64,000 nucleotides of DNA, from NCBI GenBank assembly GCA_026413225.1, contig CM048557.1, forward strand, positions 67,322,987 through 67,386,986, in the 5' to 3' direction. This DNA is from Otis tarda. Taxonomy: Eukaryota > Chordata > Aves > Otidiformes > Otididae. Both the position numbers and the translations under genes were made by a program. The notes beneath the pieces are model-generated. The model was not told the DNA's origin. It did no database searches and saw nothing but the letters and a program-made list of their open reading frames with translations. Below, in pieces: positions 60,601 to 64,000 of the stretch (positions are counted from its first letter, which is position 1; every line of letters begins with the position of its first letter).

Positions 60601-63600
60601 CATGTGCCGCCTTGTGCACATATGATGCGTGCAAGCCGCCGTGCAGAGCAGTTCACGTCCTGCAAACGCAGCACGAGGACAAGAAAACTTGGTTTTCCTT
60701 CTTTCTTGACTTTTTCCTTCTTTTTGTGCAACAATGACGAGCTTTGCAGTTCAAGCCACTAAGTGACAGCTCCTCACAGACATTAAAGATGCCCTTTTTA
60801 GACACCGCTTCTCTAATTGAGTACAACAAAGGCATCTTGGAGTCAATAAGCATCAAGATACATCCTCAGTGAGGACCCAGAACTTGCTGCCAGCTCCCCC
60901 AAGCAGCAGGGACCCAGGCCAGGCGTGCGATGGAGGTGAGAAAGGTGCAGGTATTCCCCACAAAACGGTTCCCTCCCCCTGCACCCAGCACAGGTAAACT
61001 CTGCAGGCTTGTAAGCTGCACCCATTTCCTCCTCCAACAAGGCCACTCTGGAGATGCCACAGCAGGGGACAGCTTGGCCTGAGCATGGGCGAGTGTTCCA
61101 GGGTCCGCTCATGTCTGGAGCATCTTGCTCACCTTGCCGATGTGCTGCCTGGATGAGCCACGAGCCTCCCCTCGCTCCACGGGTACAAAAATAGCAGCGG
61201 TTCAGTGCACCTGAGCCGGTGGGAGCCGTTGAGGCCGTTCCCAAAACCGCGCGCTCCCTGAGTCAGACCCATCTGTCTAGACAGAGGACATTCCTCACCC
61301 CACCACCAGCCCAGCGGCTGGTATGAGCCATGTCCTCACTTGTCAAGGGCAGGATCTGTGGTGAAATCCTTCGGGGTGGCCAGAAGCAGCATCCTGATCT
61401 TCCCAGGAAAGTCAACGATGCCTCCAGAAGAAGTTTTGGCACCTGCATCCCCTGGACTGCGGAGACTGTGGCACAGAAAAGCTCAGGCATCTCCTCCAGC
61501 CCTGGGAGCTCTTTAAGGAGAGGCAATGCCTGGCAAGACACTTTGGACACCAGAGTTAACCGAAATCCCATCTAGATGCCCAAGAGGACCCTTGCTAGAT
61601 GGAAATCAAGCCCCCAAGGGCCAACGATGGACCCCAAACCATTGCACGGCTGGAGGCATCACACAGCTCCTGGCACACTCCTGGCGAAAAGCAAGCCATC
61701 TCATCTCCAGACATCTAGCACTTCAGAGAAAAACACGCAAGAACTTTTCTAAGAAGTCTGAACCACAGCCTCTTCTCTACAGCCAGAAGAAAACCAGTAC
61801 AGGGGATATTCCAGAGCAGAAAAGCAAGATTGCTTTTTTTCCTTCCATTTTTATGGAAAATTGGGCACCTAAGACACACAAAGACCTGAACGCTTCTCCC
61901 CCTTCGCAGCTATTCTGTAACTACAACTGCACACAGGTTCCTAAACCTCTGAACACTTGAGTCCCACTGACTTGCAACAGGTTGCAGACATGAAGTTATT
62001 TAAAGCACTTTTAAAATATTAATTGGCATTTGGCTTACAAAGGGGAAAAAAAAAGGGAAGAGACAGTCAGGACCTCCAGGGATCCAGATGATCCAATTTC
62101 AGGCACCTAATTAAAATTAAATTTCAATTAATTTCCAATTACTTTATTTTAAACTTATTTTGTATTTATACTTTTCTGTTAGTTGCCTAAAAATGAGTAT
62201 GTCCCTTTGGTTGCTTTTCAATTAAATATCATCTCAACGCTAAAATTAGTGCTTTTATTTGCTAACTCAGAGGTTATTCAAAATCCCTACACATTTAATT
62301 CAAGGACTTGGAGAACTTGACAGACATTCCCCACCTCCCTTTTTCACTACGGTAGGAATGATGAATCATTATATTTACTACACGCTCATTCTTCGTAGAG
62401 ATGTGTTAAACTTCACTCAAGTGGAAACCAAAGAGCGGAATGACGAGGTAACTGCAAAACACACATGGAGCAAGCAAGGGGATCGAAGCTTATTTCACTT
62501 ATATTTCAGACTATCTGCTTTTTAATTTTTTTGTTATTATTTTTAATTTTTTTTTCCTGGTTGGTCTCAAGAGTTTAGAAGTAACAGATCTCACCTTAAC
62601 TTGGGCTTGAAGAGGAAAACATCCCCAGCCTTGTCTCTGCCCCTGATGACTGTCCTTGCTTTGATGGGACCAGCCACTGAACAGAACTGGGCATCTCAAC
62701 AGAAGAAAATTCAGCGCTTCCATAACCTCTTTATTTTGCAACCGAGTCCTCACCCCCAACAGTCTGACTTTAACACTCTGGCAGCAAACAAGCAGTGCTT
62801 GAATATTTAATAGGCAGCAGAGCAACTCACTGTGGTACATTTTTATCTTAACGCAGACTGTCACCATCTGAAGTTTAATTTTCACTCTTTTCTTACAAAA
62901 AAATATGCTTCAGACAAACAGGGCTTTCTCCATTTTTATTTATCTGCCCTGTTCTGTATTTCAATTCTACATTTTGCCTGAATTCCCCAGCATTATACAA
63001 AGGCAGGGAGCTGCCGTGGGGAAGCCAGACAGCTGGTGCTGTGATAAATACCTGTAGGCTCTCTGCCATCCCTAATGAGTGACAATATGTATAGAACTAG
63101 GGAAAAAAAAAAAGCTTCCCGAAAGTTGAAGCTACGGTGCTCATCACTGGAAGGATTCCCACTTAGTTTTGGAAGCATGCATGCCAGAAGAAAAAAAAAA
63201 AAAAAAGTCCAACAAAACGTGTGGGCGTCTGCAGCCACCTCATCTTTGAAAGACTGAAGATCTGTTCTTCCATTGGCAAAAACACCCTTCTGCAGAAAGA
63301 CAAATCGCAGACAGATGCGATTCGGTGTCGCTCAGGAGTAAACCTGCACCACGGATGGACTGCTGCTTGCAGGGAAACTAAAATAAAAGATGTGAGAGCA
63401 GAGAGGGAGCAACTCACGGCGTGTACCAGAAGAACCACAAAAAGCTCTGCACCAGATTCCTTGCACTTTACAATCTGGAATAATTTGTTGGTTTTTTTTT
63501 CCTGAAGGCATTACTGACACATCACACACTACTTCTTTGCCTCTTTTTTACCTCCCAAAAAACTACAGAGCTGTGGTTTAAATCAGAGATTTATCTATTA

Positions 63601-64000
63601 TGAACAGGGACTTCCTGGTCACTTCTTGAAGGCCTCTCCTCCCTCAGAATCTGACATTCATCTCTGCCCTCACCGCTTGTACGTAGCCACTCTGGGGTCA
63701 CGGTAATAGACACAGTCATAGAAAAAATGAAATATCCATTAAACAACACAGAGAAGTGACTCTTCCCCGCCAGCCCATTATATATTCTTCCCAGGCTAAG
63801 CTCTGTGCTGCTGCACCAGGTTGGCGCCCCGGGCGACATGACCAGCTCCCAGTGGAACCCAGCCAGGTTTGTAGGGAGCAGCGGGAGCCGCGGCCGTGCC
63901 AGATCATCAGCGACTTGTCCGGGAGCACGCAGGAGCCCTTGTGGCTGACAACAGAAAATAAAACGTCCAGGACGAGCACGCTGGGAGCACTGACCTCACT

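Larger units (their letters stand above)
31299..64000 (-). other. SAMD4A: SAMD4A upstream intron (partial), more than 32 kb
   Basis: This region precedes the 519-nt exon and ends at its acceptor cag. In mammals the matching intron, behind the first coding exon, is very large (family knowledge). No reading frame here resembles the expected first coding exon (MMFRDQVGVLAGWF-like). I therefore take that exon to lie beyond 64000. Contents listed separately are two CR1 remnants, a tRNA-like relic, hairpins, CpG islets and candidate regulatory blocks. Stretches 33000-34100, 34250-38200, 38400-41800, 45300-51000, 51300-53200, 53600-57400 and 57900-64000 hold no gene or named repeat that I can support. 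Confidence 0.75.

Noticed and set aside
1..64000. CRISPR arrays, endogenous retroviral genes, or bacterial-type operons
   Set aside because: No spaced direct repeats of CRISPR form, no gag/pol/env-like frames or paired LTRs, and the gene structure is plainly eukaryotic.

Overview
This is vertebrate nuclear DNA, almost certainly from a bird. It is intron-rich and has several CR1 retrotransposon remnants with the typical 3' octamer tail. I see no Alu, L1 or B-type repeats, and no bacterial-style gene packing. The only gene I can support is SAMD4A (Smaug1), on the minus strand. The species cannot be fixed from the sequence alone.

Six consecutive internal coding exons are present. In transcript order they are 31298-30780 (519 nt), 11615-11352 (264 nt), 5781-5672 (110 nt), 5430-5344 (87 nt), 2685-2391 (295 nt) and 1002-917 (86 nt). 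All have AG acceptors and GT donors. The phases join perfectly, giving about 453 intact codons with no stop or frameshift. Together they encode the N-terminal Smaug similarity region, a low-complexity linker, the whole RNA-binding SAM domain and most of the PHAT-like region. The first coding exon should lie beyond position 64000 and the C-terminal exons beyond position 1, so the gene is partial at both ends.

Layout: 31299-64000 is one large upstream intron. It holds an old CR1 with reverse-transcriptase remnants (31955-32905), a second weak CR1 fragment (53240-53395), a decayed tRNA-like A/B-box segment (34141-34206), several CpG-dense islets (about 41.9 kb and 44.4-45.3 kb), AT-rich blocks that look like enhancers, and a 56-nt pre-miRNA-like hairpin (42152-42207). 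The next intron, 11616-30779, holds a 0.7-kb G/C-rich 20-bp minisatellite (22859-23565), a CR1 at 14269-14617 and two short CR1 tails. The intron 5782-11351 holds another CR1, a pair of nearly identical 140-bp segments and a switch-like hairpin. The remaining introns are short and mostly unremarkable, apart from an AT-rich/CpG-rich block at 4139-4540.

The observations most worth checking are: the hairpin beside a CpG-dense islet; the sense-strand G-rich minisatellite, which could form G-quadruplexes or R-loops; the frame-neutral 264-nt exon with a C-rich tract (G4 motif on the opposite strand) just past its donor; and two same-direction CR1 copies flanking that exon. All regulatory interpretations are inference. 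No alignment, folding or expression data could be run.
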